Positions 8,435-17,319 of a stretch of DNA of 64,000 nt are shown here, piece by piece; within the stretch, counting starts at the first letter, position 1, and each line of letters opens with the position of its first letter. This DNA comes from DSWT01 sp035420085 (GTDB lineage: Bacteria; Chloroflexota; Anaerolineae; B4-G1; SLSP01): NCBI GenBank assembly GCA_035420085.1, contig DAOLUH010000030.1:8493-72492 (forward strand), read 5' to 3'. The position numbers were made by a program, and so were the translations under genes. The notes beneath the pieces are model-generated. The model made no database searches. It saw only the letters and a program-made list of their open reading frames with translations, and was not told the DNA's origin.

Positions 8435-8508
8435 CAACGGATTGAACGGATTTTAACGGATTTTTTCTTTTCGATCCGTTTCATCCGTTGAATCCGTTGA
8501 CATTTTCG
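8435..8508. repeat. Nonamer inverted repeat forming a long hairpin
   Basis: Three AACGGATT-type units followed after a TTTTTCTTTTC loop by three ATCCGTTGA-type units give an imperfect stem of about 27 bp that spans most of the gap before the CPBP pseudogene. Its right arm is nearly identical to the sequence at 2978-3009 in front of the first CPBP gene, including the adjoining ACATTTT. Confidence 0.7.
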
Positions 8509-8524
8509 AAGGAGGTTTACGCTA

Positions 8525-9349
8525 ATGTCGAAAGAAACTCGAAATCTAACGCTATTCTTTGTCGCAACGTTTATCTGGACGTGGGCGTTTTACATCCCTC
8601 TTGCGCTCAGCGGCAACAACCCTTACCAGATGCCGTGGATGCTCCTCCTCATCCTGGGCGGTGCGGGGCCTTCGATTGTAGGCGTTGTGATGGTTTTCCT
8701 GACTTACGACAGAGAGCAACGCCGGGATTATTGGCGGCGGTGCTTTTCACCCAGACGCATCGGCCCGCTGTGGTGGGGGATGATTCTCCTGCTCTTTCCG
8801 GCGCTGTTTGTCGTGTACGTTATCCTGGACGTGGCGATGGGCGGCACACTACCGGGGATGGAACAGCTCCACAGCTTGATAGCAAACCCGCTGATGTGGC
8901 CGCTCGCGGCATTCCTGAGCTTTATGTCCGGTCCCTGGTCGGAAGAATTTGGCTGGCGCGGTTACGCACTGGAACCAGTGATGAAGCGCTGGGGAATCAT
9001 TCGCGGCACGGCTGTGTTAGAGGTCTTGTAGGGGGTATGGCACCTGCCATTGTTCTGGATGCCGGCCACCTGGCATGGGCAGATGGGCTTCAAGCTAGCC
9101 GGGTTCTGGACGTTCATCGCGTTCAATGTAGGACTGTCGTTGCTGATCACATGGGTATATCTCAACACACAGGGCAGTATCCTGGTAGGGATGTTAATGC
9201 ACTTTACGTCAAATTTCACCAGCCAACTCGCGGCGCCGTCATCGGACCGGGTAGAGGTTTTGCGTGCCCTTCTGCTGTTGGTACTTGGTTTGCTGGGATG
9301 TATTCACGCTGCTCACCGGCTCACTTTTGAGCATTGGAAAAAGGAGTGA
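8525..9349 (+). pseudogene. CPBP-family protease gene interrupted by an in-frame amber codon
   Basis: The reading frame gives 168 residues with several membrane segments and the CPBP motif SEEFGWRGYA, then a TAG at 9029-9031. Translation continues in the same frame with GVWHLPLFW, the family's next histidine motif, and then two or three more membrane segments with LMHFTSNF, ending at TGA 9347. In intact relatives the position of the TAG is normally tryptophan, so a TGG to TAG change explains the break. A GAAGGAGG ribosome site and a normal start are present. The last third cannot be made without readthrough, so the gene is scored as broken. Confidence 0.85.
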
Positions 9350-9607
9350 TCCCACGGACAACCCGCCGACGTCACGCCCGCAGACCTGCGCGCGATGGCC
9401 GCCTTCGTCCAGGCCAACCGCACACTGACCACGCCTTTCGACATCGTGATGCAGGGCAAAACCGACGGCGCAGATCGCGCGCGCCAACAGGATCAACTGT
9501 CGCCATGGCAGGAAGCCGGCGCGACGTGGTGGATCGAAGGCTTGTGGGGCGAGCCGGAAGAGGCTGTGGTCGCGCGCATCCGTCAAGGCCCGCCGCAGGC
9601 GGCGTAG
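9350..9607 (+). pseudogene. C-terminal remnant of a luciferase-like monooxygenase
   Basis: Immediately after the CPBP stop, an open frame without a start reads PADVTPADLRAMAAFV, then PFDIVMQGKTDG, AGATWWIEGLW and RIRQGPPQAA, and ends at TAG 9605-9607. This is the characteristic end of LLM-class flavin-dependent monooxygenases (AGATWWIE and IRQGPP are family hallmarks). The N-terminal barrel, about 200 residues, is missing. It is a deletion relic fused to the tail of the CPBP pseudogene. Confidence 0.75.
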
Positions 9608-9625
9608 CGGTCAAGGAAGACTTCG

Positions 9626-9712
9626 GCTGCGCCGCCAGTTGCGCGCGTTCGACGGCCACAGCTGCCTGGCCGGCAAATGTCTCCACCAAGTGTACCTGGT
9701 CGGGACTGAGGC
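9626..9712 (-). pseudogene. Fragment of a KdpD-like GAF domain
   Basis: On the minus strand a short stretch translates to LSPDQVHLVETFAGQAAVAV followed by ERAQLA. This matches the last helix of the GAF domain that precedes the kinase core in KdpD-type sensor kinases. Nothing recognisable flanks it on either side. It is best read as a decayed scrap, another sign of deletion in 8.5-9.8 kb. Confidence 0.5.
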
Positions 9713-9777
9713 AAAGGAGCAAGAAACCGGAGAAAAGGGTCAAGAAAGTGTCAAAGGCAAATGATGTTACGTCTAAC

Positions 9778-12700
9778 TCAATCAGCCTTTTCCTGCAACA
9801 CCCGTGCCAGCAAATGAGACAGTTGCGACATATCCGGGGGCTTGAGCAGCCATCCGGTCAGCCCCTCCGCCTGCAAACGCTGAAGTTCTTGTTCCATCGG
9901 GTGACCACTCAACATAATCACGGGTAATGTGAGATTGCGCCGTCGCATGGCGTGGAACAATGCTTGCCCGCCCATTCCCGGCATCACCAGATCACTGATG
10001 ACCAGCGCTATCTCACCTGCACGCTGTTGCAAGATGTCCAATGCTTCTTGTCCATTTGCTGCCTCGAGGACCTGATAATCAAGCGCTCTCAAGGTATCGA
10101 CGAAAACTTTCCGCAAAGTTGCGTCATCTTCGACCACCAAGAGGGTCTCTCCCCCTCCTGGAACAACAGTTTGTGCTTCCAATACAGGCATCGCTGGCTG
10201 ACGAGTCAGCAAAGGGGGCAGGTAGATGAAAAATGTGGTCCCTTTTCCTACCTTCGTGCTGACATCAATGTGCCCCTCGTGCGCCCCCACAATGCCGTAC
10301 ACCTGCGACAATCCCAGTCCAGTCCCTTGTCCGGGCGCTTTGGTGGTGAAGAATGGCTCGAAAATACGCGGGAGCACCTCGGCAGGAATGCCGCTGCCTG
10401 TATCTGTCACCGCCAGGCGCACCCACTCCCCACCCGGTATCTCGTCCGAAGTCACACACCTGATTTTGTCTGTGATGAGCGGTCTGGACAAGGCAAAACA
10501 CAGTTTTCCACCCTTCGGCATCGCATCTCGCGCATTGACCGCCAGGTTCATCAAGACCTGCTGCATCCGTGTCAGGTCGGCATTGACGATGTATTCGGCC
10601 GGCTCGTAATCCAGGCTGATCTCTATATTCTCCGGCAAGGTGCGTTCCAACAGCTTGCACTGTTCTTTCAAAAGGGGCAAGAGATCGAGAGGCTGCCGTT
10701 CCAGCACCGATCTCCGGCTGAAATCGAGAATCTGCTGAATCAACTGGGTCGCGTGCCGGGCTTGCTGATTGATAATGGCCATGCGCTCTTGAACCAGGGC
10801 CGGCAAATTCTCGACCTGCGCCGTCATCTGAGCGTAAAGGACGATGATGGCCATGATGTTGTTGAAATCATGGGCAATCCCGGCGGCCAATTGGCCCACG
10901 GCAGCCATACGCTCTTGTTGCTGCAGTTGCTCGCGCACTTCGCGCGCCTGAGTCACATCGTTGATGACTAACACCCAGTGTTCCGGTTCAAGGGCGTTAT
11001 CCATCGGCCTGGCGATGACCTCAAAAATACGCTGATCAGCCCTGACTTCGTGCCATAACCCCCTAGTAGATGGCGAAGTGAGTAATTCAGCCAACGAACG
11101 GTTGCCCAGGTGAGTCAGGACGTCGCCTACTTTCACGCCAGCTAATGTGGCCAAATCTTTCTCGGCCACCGGATTGGCCTGCACAATACGGCGCTCCCCA
11201 TCCAGCAACAGCACACCCTCTGGAACAGTGGCAAGGATCTGACGCAGTTCCCGCGCCTGCTCACTGACTTGAGCCGCCAAACGTTCGCGTTCTGTCTCGA
11301 CCCACTTGCGTTTGAGGAGATGCCCCAGTGTTGTGGCATAGAGTCGTAAAATCTCGAGCTGTTGCTCCGTGATCGGTTGATGGCTGATGAGATTATCAGT
11401 ATACATGAGGCCGATGACTTGATCACCATCCCAAAGCGCGCCTGCAACAAGTGTTCCTTCACCCAACTCCTGGCCCTGATGCACCAATGGTGTGTGCTCG
11501 CTATAAGCCACAGGGTGCTTTTGCGAGTAAACCTCCCAGCCCAAGCCTTCGTGCTTGAATTCAGCTCGCAGGTTCCGTTCGTCCCGTAGTTTGCCTTGTT
11601 CATCTACCCCAAACGAGCCGCGCAGGAAACCACGATCCTCGTCAATAAACCAGATACCGACCCGATCGAATCCCAGGCGGGCGCGCGCCAACTCGACCGC
11701 CCGCTGGCACAAGTCATCGGAAGATTCGGCCTTGGAGAGTTGAATGGTCACTTGCTGAAGCGCCGCCAACTGTGCAGAAAATTGCAGTGCCGCCTCACGA
11801 TTTTGTCGCAACGCATCCTCCACTCGCTTGCGCTCGGTGATGTCTTGTTGCAGTTGGGTATTGGCGGCGGCCAGTTCAGCCGTGCGTTGTTGCACCCGCA
11901 TCTCCAGTTCATCATGGGCTAGTTGCAGTTGTTCATACAGTCGGGCATTCTCAATGGCAATAGCTGCCTGGCTTGCCAACATATTAAGGACATGGATATG
12001 CTCCTCGTTGAAGGCATGGCGATTGGTCTTGCTGTGTATATCCAGCGTTCCGATAATCTTTCCTCCCACCACTAGAGGCACGCTGGCGCAGGCCAGCAAA
12101 CCTTCATTCGCGGCGGAAGGGTTGTAGAAACGCGAATCATTGGGCAAATCATTGGCAATTATCGGCTGGCCCGTTTGCGCAACCCGTCCGGCAATGCTTT
12201 CACCAATCCGATCACGAGTTCCTTTTACCACTGTATCGCTCAATCCAAAGGCGCCTCGGATTGTCAACGTCTCCCCAGCTTCGTCCAGCAGCAATATCAC
12301 CCCTGTGTCTGCGCCCAACAACTCGGCCGTGCTGCGCGTGATCGCATCAAGTACCACTTTCAACTGCAACGGCGCCGTGATAACCTGGCCTACCCGGTAG
12401 AGGGCGGTGAGCTGCTCATTCGCTCTCCTTAACTCTGCGGTGCGCTGATTAACGCGCCCTTCCATCTCATCGTGTGCCCGACGCAGCGCCTCCTCCGCCC
12501 GTTTGCGCTCGGTGATGTCGCGGCCCAATCCCACCAGACCGATGATATTGCCGGCTCCATCACGCAACGGGAGCTTGGTCCGCAGATACCAGCGTGGCGG
12601 ACCGGGTTTGTGTGGCGGGGTATGTTCGTCGTTGAGCAGGGGGATGCCCGTGCGCATGATCGTCTCTTCCTCGTCAGCAAATTGCTTCGCCAGATATGGC

Positions 12701-15700
12701 GGCAGGAAATCCTCGTCCCGCTTTCCAATGATTTCGTCTGCGCTTTGTACGCCTACGGAACGCATGACCCACTCATTGACCAGCAGGAACCGCCGTTCGC
12801 GGTCTTTGACGTAGACTTCCTCGGGCAGGTTGTCCACCAGGGTGCGCAATAACTCGCGCTCTTGTGACAAGATCATCTCTGCCTGCTTGCGCGCGGTGAT
12901 GTCTCTGACGACCGCCAGTATGCCGGTTGGGTTGGAATGGGCGTCTCGTAGAATGGAAGTGGTAAGCTCAACCCAGATCGTCGTCCCATTTTTACAATAC
13001 ACTTCAAGTTCCAACAAAACAGTTCTGGCTGGACCGGCTGTTTCGTCTGCCCCCAACACCACTTGCTCGACCGACAACTCGTTTATAGTCTGCAGAGATG
13101 CAGGGGTCAGGATTTGATCCAGTGATTGGGCCATTGTCTCTTCAGCCGTATAGCCGCGCAACCTGAACACCGATGGACTCACATAGACCGGCTTGAGGTC
13201 AAAATCAAAGACGGTAATGGTGTCCGCGGTGTTTTCGGCAATGAGGCGGTAACGTGCCTCGCTATCTTGCAATTGTTGATAAGCCAGTAAGGTACTCAGG
13301 CTATCTTCCAGCCGCCGGCCAATCTCCTGAAAAAGTCGCTCCTCCTCCGGCGTCCAGACCCGGGGATAAGAACACTGTTGCAGCATGAACTCCCAGGGTT
13401 TGCCCACCTTAGGCTGCAAGGCCATGCCCATCAATGACTGAAAATTGAAACGTTCCGCCACTTCCGCCGGCAAGGGGTATGCAGAGCCTGGACCAAATGT
13501 CACCGGCCCATCCGTCGCTAACATCGTGCGTTGCTTCCGAGCGACACCGGCATCCATAGGTATCTCACCGGCCAGGAGATGGGCGCCGGGATATTCCGGC
13601 CGCGTCCGCTCCATAGGCACATGCCACGTAGCCGCCTCGGGATCGCAGGGATAGACCAGCCCTGCCCGATCGCAATCGAAGATCGTTAAGACCACATCCA
13701 GGACATCGCTCATCATCTGTTCGAGATCCGTCGTGCCTTGTATGGCCCGATTGATTCGATCCATACATTCGAAAAAGCGCAGATGGGCCAGGCGTTCCTG
13801 TTCGGCTTGTTTGATTTCATGGATGTCGCGCCCGATGGCCATGACAGAAGCCACCTGGCCGTCCGGACCAAACTCCGGCACAAAGCGCATATGGCCCCAG
13901 TGCATCTCGCCCTGGGCCGTGCGGAACGGCATCTCAATGGCGCACTCGGCAGCGGTCTCGAGCACCTTCCGCAACTGATCAATGTAGATTTGTGGGGCAT
14001 AGACCGGTGACTCATCAGCCGGCGTCTTGTCCAGCACATCTTCCGCCGGTTTTCCGAACAGCTTCTGAATGGCCGGGTTGACGTAAACGCGACGATATTC
14101 CCGGTCGTAACGGGCGATAAAGTCGGGCGAGTTCTCCACAAGGGCGCGGAAGAGCTGTTCGCTGGCCTGGATTTGCATTTCTGCCTTTTTGCGTTCGGTG
14201 ATGTCCAGAAAGGCCCCAACGATGCCCGCTACCTGATCGTTTTCATCGCGGAAGACATCCTTGGCATAGATGACCGGGCGATTTGCGCCGTCCTTGTCCC
14301 GCACCATGAATTCATAAACCTGCCGGACAGGATGCCCCATCAACTCCAGGTCTTTGCTGTGGTAGACCTGAGCATGTTCGCTGGGCCAGAGTTCGTAAAC
14401 GGTTTTGCCTGTCATCTCCGCCGCTGTGACACCCATCACCTCGGTGAAAGCGCGATTGCACCCCAGATACCGACCTTCTCTATCTTTGTAGAACACAGGC
14501 GTGGGTATCGCTGAAAGCAACGCCTCGGTAAATCTTGCCGACTGTTCCAAACGTGAATGGGCCTCGATGAGCGCCTCTTCGGCCCGCTTACGTTCAGCGC
14601 GCGTGCGCAACGTATTGATGCCGAAAGCCAGATCACCGGCCAGTTCTGCCAAAAGCTGAATTTCGTCGGAGGTAAAGGCGTTGGGGTTCGAAGCATAGAT
14701 ATTGAAAATACCAAAGGTGCGAGCGTTTTCATCCTTGAGCGGTAACGTGATGCTGGAGCGATAGCCACGTTGCAAGGCGCTTTCCCGCCACGGAGCCATG
14801 CGCGGGTCGGTCGTGAAATCCTGGGTATAGGTGATTTCGCCAGTCCGGATGGCCATTCCGGCAGGGCCGCGCCCTCGTTCCGTGCCAGACCAGGTCAGCC
14901 TGGCCTGTTCGAGATACCCGCCCTCGACCCCCGCCCAGGCGACAGGGCGTATGGTCCTGACCTCATCGTTTTCGGCATACCCCACCCAGGCCATGCGATA
15001 CCCGGCCTCATCGCACACAATGCGGCAGATTTCATTGAGCAGGGTCTGTTCGTCAACGGCTCGTAAGAGGACCTGATTACAGTTGCTAATAGCGCGTAAT
15101 TCGCGGTTTGACCGGTGCAACGCTTCCTCGGCCAGCTTGCGTTCGGTCATGTCCTGGGCCAACACAGCAACACCGATGATCATTCCCGCTTCATCCTTAA
15201 TGGGGCTGTGTGAGACTCGAAAATAGCGGCGCGACCGGAGTTCCTCTCCCGAATATGCCTCCTCCACAAGCGGCTCTCCGGCCAAGGCCCGATCAAGGTT
15301 GCCCTGGGCGGTCTCTCGATCTTCCTGCACGGTCATATAATCCAACAAACTATGACCGATTTCAATCTCCGCGCCATAGAGCGCCTTCATAATGGCGGCA
15401 TGACCTTGATTGAAACTGGTGTACCGGTATTGTCGGTCCACCGAAAAGATCAACGCATTGGCGCTATCAATGATGCCGCGTAAGGTGGAGTACTGCGCTT
15501 TCAGGGCGGCCTCTGCCCGTTTGAGGTCAGTGACGTCTGTGGCGATGTGAATAACTTTGTCGAGTTTCCCCTGCGCATCGAACACCGGCGTACAGGAGGT
15601 GAAAAAGACACCATGCAGTGCTTTTGTTTCTGCGGCTTCCAGATGCCCTGAGTAAAGCATCTGCGCCATTGGACACCCCGTGGGCACATGAGAGGTCCCA

Positions 15701-15981
15701 TGAAAAACCTCGTAGCAATGCTTGCCCACCAGGTCCTCAGCGGCCATGCCCGTGGCCTCCGCCGCGGCCCGATTGGCCGCCATCACCACATATTGAGGAC
15801 TGAGGATCAACGTAGGATGGCCAATGGCTTGGAAAATCGCCTCCCATTCCTGGGAGGCACGGCGCAGCGCCTCCTCCATCCGCTTAAGTTCGATTTCTGC
15901 CGCTTCCAGTTCGGCAACCCGACGACGCAAACGGGTGAGTTCCTCAATCTGTTGAGCCTGCGTTTGATCCCCATCTTCCAT
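9778..15981 (-). CDS. Very large cytoplasmic PAS/GAF hybrid histidine kinase with receiver
   Basis: A 2067-aa protein without membrane segments. After an N-terminal coiled coil (1-45) the order is about: PAS 45-160, PAS 160-290, GAF 295-465, PAS 470-595, PAS 600-730, GAF-like 735-905, PAS 910-1045, PAS 1050-1180, GAF 1215-1375, GAF 1415-1575, PAS 1580-1690, HisKA, HATPase and receiver. His1704 in AAGIAHDFNNIM is the phosphate acceptor; the N box is NLAVNARDAM (Asn at 1816 in this motif) and the G boxes are DTGSGIP and GQGTGLGLS. The receiver starts near 1942, with Asp1997 in VISDLVMPGMGG. It integrates many small-molecule or redox cues. AGGAGG precedes the ATG. No partner gene follows; the downstream neighbour is pseudogene debris, so output probably goes to a distant Hpt or regulator. 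Confidence 0.9.
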   Translation of the reverse strand: MEDGDQTQAQQIEELTRLRRRVAELEAAEIELKRMEEALRRASQEWEAIFQAIGHPTLILSPQYVVMAANRAAAEATGMAAEDLVGKHCYEVFHGTSHVPTGCPMAQMLYSGHLEAAETKALHGVFFTSCTPVFDAQGKLDKVIHIATDVTDLKRAEAALKAQYSTLRGIIDSANALIFSVDRQYRYTSFNQGHAAIMKALYGAEIEIGHSLLDYMTVQEDRETAQGNLDRALAGEPLVEEAYSGEELRSRRYFRVSHSPIKDEAGMIIGVAVLAQDMTERKLAEEALHRSNRELRAISNCNQVLLRAVDEQTLLNEICRIVCDEAGYRMAWVGYAENDEVRTIRPVAWAGVEGGYLEQARLTWSGTERGRGPAGMAIRTGEITYTQDFTTDPRMAPWRESALQRGYRSSITLPLKDENARTFGIFNIYASNPNAFTSDEIQLLAELAGDLAFGINTLRTRAERKRAEEALIEAHSRLEQSARFTEALLSAIPTPVFYKDREGRYLGCNRAFTEVMGVTAAEMTGKTVYELWPSEHAQVYHSKDLELMGHPVRQVYEFMVRDKDGANRPVIYAKDVFRDENDQVAGIVGAFLDITERKKAEMQIQASEQLFRALVENSPDFIARYDREYRRVYVNPAIQKLFGKPAEDVLDKTPADESPVYAPQIYIDQLRKVLETAAECAIEMPFRTAQGEMHWGHMRFVPEFGPDGQVASVMAIGRDIHEIKQAEQERLAHLRFFECMDRINRAIQGTTDLEQMMSDVLDVVLTIFDCDRAGLVYPCDPEAATWHVPMERTRPEYPGAHLLAGEIPMDAGVARKQRTMLATDGPVTFGPGSAYPLPAEVAERFNFQSLMGMALQPKVGKPWEFMLQQCSYPRVWTPEEERLFQEIGRRLEDSLSTLLAYQQLQDSEARYRLIAENTADTITVFDFDLKPVYVSPSVFRLRGYTAEETMAQSLDQILTPASLQTINELSVEQVVLGADETAGPARTVLLELEVYCKNGTTIWVELTTSILRDAHSNPTGILAVVRDITARKQAEMILSQERELLRTLVDNLPEEVYVKDRERRFLLVNEWVMRSVGVQSADEIIGKRDEDFLPPYLAKQFADEEETIMRTGIPLLNDEHTPPHKPGPPRWYLRTKLPLRDGAGNIIGLVGLGRDITERKRAEEALRRAHDEMEGRVNQRTAELRRANEQLTALYRVGQVITAPLQLKVVLDAITRSTAELLGADTGVILLLDEAGETLTIRGAFGLSDTVVKGTRDRIGESIAGRVAQTGQPIIANDLPNDSRFYNPSAANEGLLACASVPLVVGGKIIGTLDIHSKTNRHAFNEEHIHVLNMLASQAAIAIENARLYEQLQLAHDELEMRVQQRTAELAAANTQLQQDITERKRVEDALRQNREAALQFSAQLAALQQVTIQLSKAESSDDLCQRAVELARARLGFDRVGIWFIDEDRGFLRGSFGVDEQGKLRDERNLRAEFKHEGLGWEVYSQKHPVAYSEHTPLVHQGQELGEGTLVAGALWDGDQVIGLMYTDNLISHQPITEQQLEILRLYATTLGHLLKRKWVETERERLAAQVSEQARELRQILATVPEGVLLLDGERRIVQANPVAEKDLATLAGVKVGDVLTHLGNRSLAELLTSPSTRGLWHEVRADQRIFEVIARPMDNALEPEHWVLVINDVTQAREVREQLQQQERMAAVGQLAAGIAHDFNNIMAIIVLYAQMTAQVENLPALVQERMAIINQQARHATQLIQQILDFSRRSVLERQPLDLLPLLKEQCKLLERTLPENIEISLDYEPAEYIVNADLTRMQQVLMNLAVNARDAMPKGGKLCFALSRPLITDKIRCVTSDEIPGGEWVRLAVTDTGSGIPAEVLPRIFEPFFTTKAPGQGTGLGLSQVYGIVGAHEGHIDVSTKVGKGTTFFIYLPPLLTRQPAMPVLEAQTVVPGGGETLLVVEDDATLRKVFVDTLRALDYQVLEAANGQEALDILQQRAGEIALVISDLVMPGMGGQALFHAMRRRNLTLPVIMLSGHPMEQELQRLQAEGLTGWLLKPPDMSQLSHLLARVLQEKAD

Positions 15982-16201
15982 CTCAGTCCTCCTATCGCTA
16001 CGTCCCAGACACTTGCATAACGAGCAACAATTGAAGCCTCAGTCAGTCTCTCCATCCAATGGCCGCCGATATTTTTAAGGTCGCTACTATCAAGTTTACC
16101 GCAGTACCGGGGTTTTGTCTATACGAGTGCATTTCAGGACGGAGGCGACTTTTACCGCAGTCACTATGCTCTACAGAGCACCATGAACGATGAAGATGGC
16201 G

Positions 16202-16251
16202 CGTAGTGACGACTTCAGTCGTTGACTGCACAAGCGACTAAGGTCGCTACG
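16202..16251. repeat. Imperfect stem-loop repeat of the CGACT(T/A)NAGTCG type
   Basis: GTAGTGACGACTTCAGTCG and CGACTAAGGTCGCTACG are imperfectly complementary across an 18-base loop. The starting block GCGTAGTGACGAC recurs at about 23715-23727, beside the cyclase gene, indicating a dispersed repeat. Confidence 0.5.
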
Positions 16252-16438
16252 ACGAACATGTTTCTATTGTCAGACCAGAGCGTGCAGAGTCCGCAGCGTC
16301 ACCCAAAATTTCTCTGCACGCTCGGTGAACTCTGCGGTTCAATCAAAGGCTTATCTGGCTTTTGCCCCCAAGTTGAAATACACGTGTCTGATAAGCCCTG
16401 GGGCATGAGCGTAGCGTTCGTGAAGCGGAGATCATTCA

Positions 16439-16470
16439 GGGTCGGGCGGCGCTGTTGCGCCGCTCGACCC
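16439..16470 (-). terminator. Candidate hairpin terminator after the response regulator
   Basis: GGGTCGGGCGGCGC and GCGCCGCTCGACCC form a 14-bp stem with one mismatch and a TGTT loop, six bases beyond the regulator's stop on the minus strand. There is no T-run, so it is either a factor-dependent terminator or an RNA-stabilising hairpin. Confidence 0.4.
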
Positions 16471-16476
16471 ACAGCA

Positions 16477-17319
16477 TCAAGCGTTGCCGGCGTCCGGCTC
16501 AAAGCTGTAGCCGCGGCCACGGAAGGTGTGGATGAAATGCGGCTGCGTGGGGTCGGCTTCGAGCTTGCGCCGCAGCCGGTGCAACGGGGCGCGCACGAGG
16601 TCGCGCGCTTCAAGGGGACTCACGGCCACGCCCTGCAGGTGCGCGCCAAGCTCCTGAGCCGAGACGACGCGCCCTGGATGGCGCATCAGGTAGGCGAGGA
16701 TGTTCAACTCGGTGGGGGTGAGGGCGATGGCATGGTCGGCAATGATCGCCAGGCCCTTGTGGACGTCCACCGTGAGGCCGGGCGCTTGCAAAAACCGCCC
16801 GGCGGGCGCGGCAGGCGCCGGTTCAGCCCCCACCGGCGCAGCATCGGCGGGCGCGTTTTTGAGCGTCGCCAGCGCGCGTTCCAACAGCGCGACCGGGTCG
16901 TCGGGAGAGACGTGCTGCTGCCGCCAGGCCAGGCCGTTTTCCACCACACGCAGAATCTCACGCAAGGAGCTGGGCTTGAAGAGATAATCGTAGGCCCAGT
17001 GGCGCAGCGCGACGATGGCCGATTCCAGGGTGGCGTAGCCAGTAAGGATGATGAAGACGGTGTCCGGCGCGTGCGGGCGGGCCTCTGCCAGCACCGCCGT
17101 GCCGGACATGCCCGGCATGTTCAGGTCGAGCAACACCAGATCAAACGGTTCGGCGCGAATTTTCTGCAGCGCCTCGGTCCCCGAAGTCGCTTCCGCCGGC
17201 CGGTAGCCCACCCGTTTGAACAAGTCCAGCAAGGTGCGGCGGATGCCCGGCTCGTCGTCGGCGATCAAGATCCGCGCGCCGGCAAAAGCGGTCGTGAAGG
17301 GCGCCGCGGCGTCGCTCAT
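16477..17319 (-). CDS. Response regulator with OmpR-type winged helix
   Basis: A 280-aa protein: receiver at residues 15-135 with acidic pocket ADDE and Asp65 (LVLLDLNMPGMSG), a T/K pair in ILTGYAT and LFKPSS, an alanine/proline-rich linker at 150-180, and a C-terminal winged helix (about 185-275) with LTPTELNILAYLMRHPGRVV and the RGRGYSF wing typical of OmpR/PhoB regulators. Its start overlaps the stop of the upstream kinase by ATGA, so the kinase at 17316 is its likely partner. It should be the DNA-binding output of the three-gene operon that begins at 23608. Confidence 0.9.
   Translation of the reverse strand: MSDAAAPFTTAFAGARILIADDEPGIRRTLLDLFKRVGYRPAEATSGTEALQKIRAEPFDLVLLDLNMPGMSGTAVLAEARPHAPDTVFIILTGYATLESAIVALRHWAYDYLFKPSSLREILRVVENGLAWRQQHVSPDDPVALLERALATLKNAPADAAPVGAEPAPAAPAGRFLQAPGLTVDVHKGLAIIADHAIALTPTELNILAYLMRHPGRVVSAQELGAHLQGVAVSPLEARDLVRAPLHRLRRKLEADPTQPHFIHTFRGRGYSFEPDAGNA

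Larger units (their letters stand above)
15982..16476. other. 495-base intergenic region with repeats, no gene
   Basis: No supported coding frame is present. The region holds two copies of TAAGGTCGCTAC (about 16076 and 16240), an imperfect stem-loop at about 16202-16251 built from GTAGTGACGACTTCAGTCG and CGACTAAGGTCGCTAC, and a GC-rich hairpin at 16439-16470. It separates the upstream side of the giant kinase from the downstream end of the three-gene kinase/regulator operon, so it must hold the giant kinase's promoter, which I could not pin down. Confidence 0.6.

Noticed and set aside
9350..9777. Insertion sequence or transposase remnant as the cause of the gene debris
   Set aside because: No transposase motif or terminal inverted repeats could be seen; simple deletion explains the fragments.
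9334..9927. A 197-codon open frame bridging the pseudogene area and the kinase end
   Set aside because: It is out of frame with the recognisable monooxygenase remnant and overlaps the end of the giant kinase.
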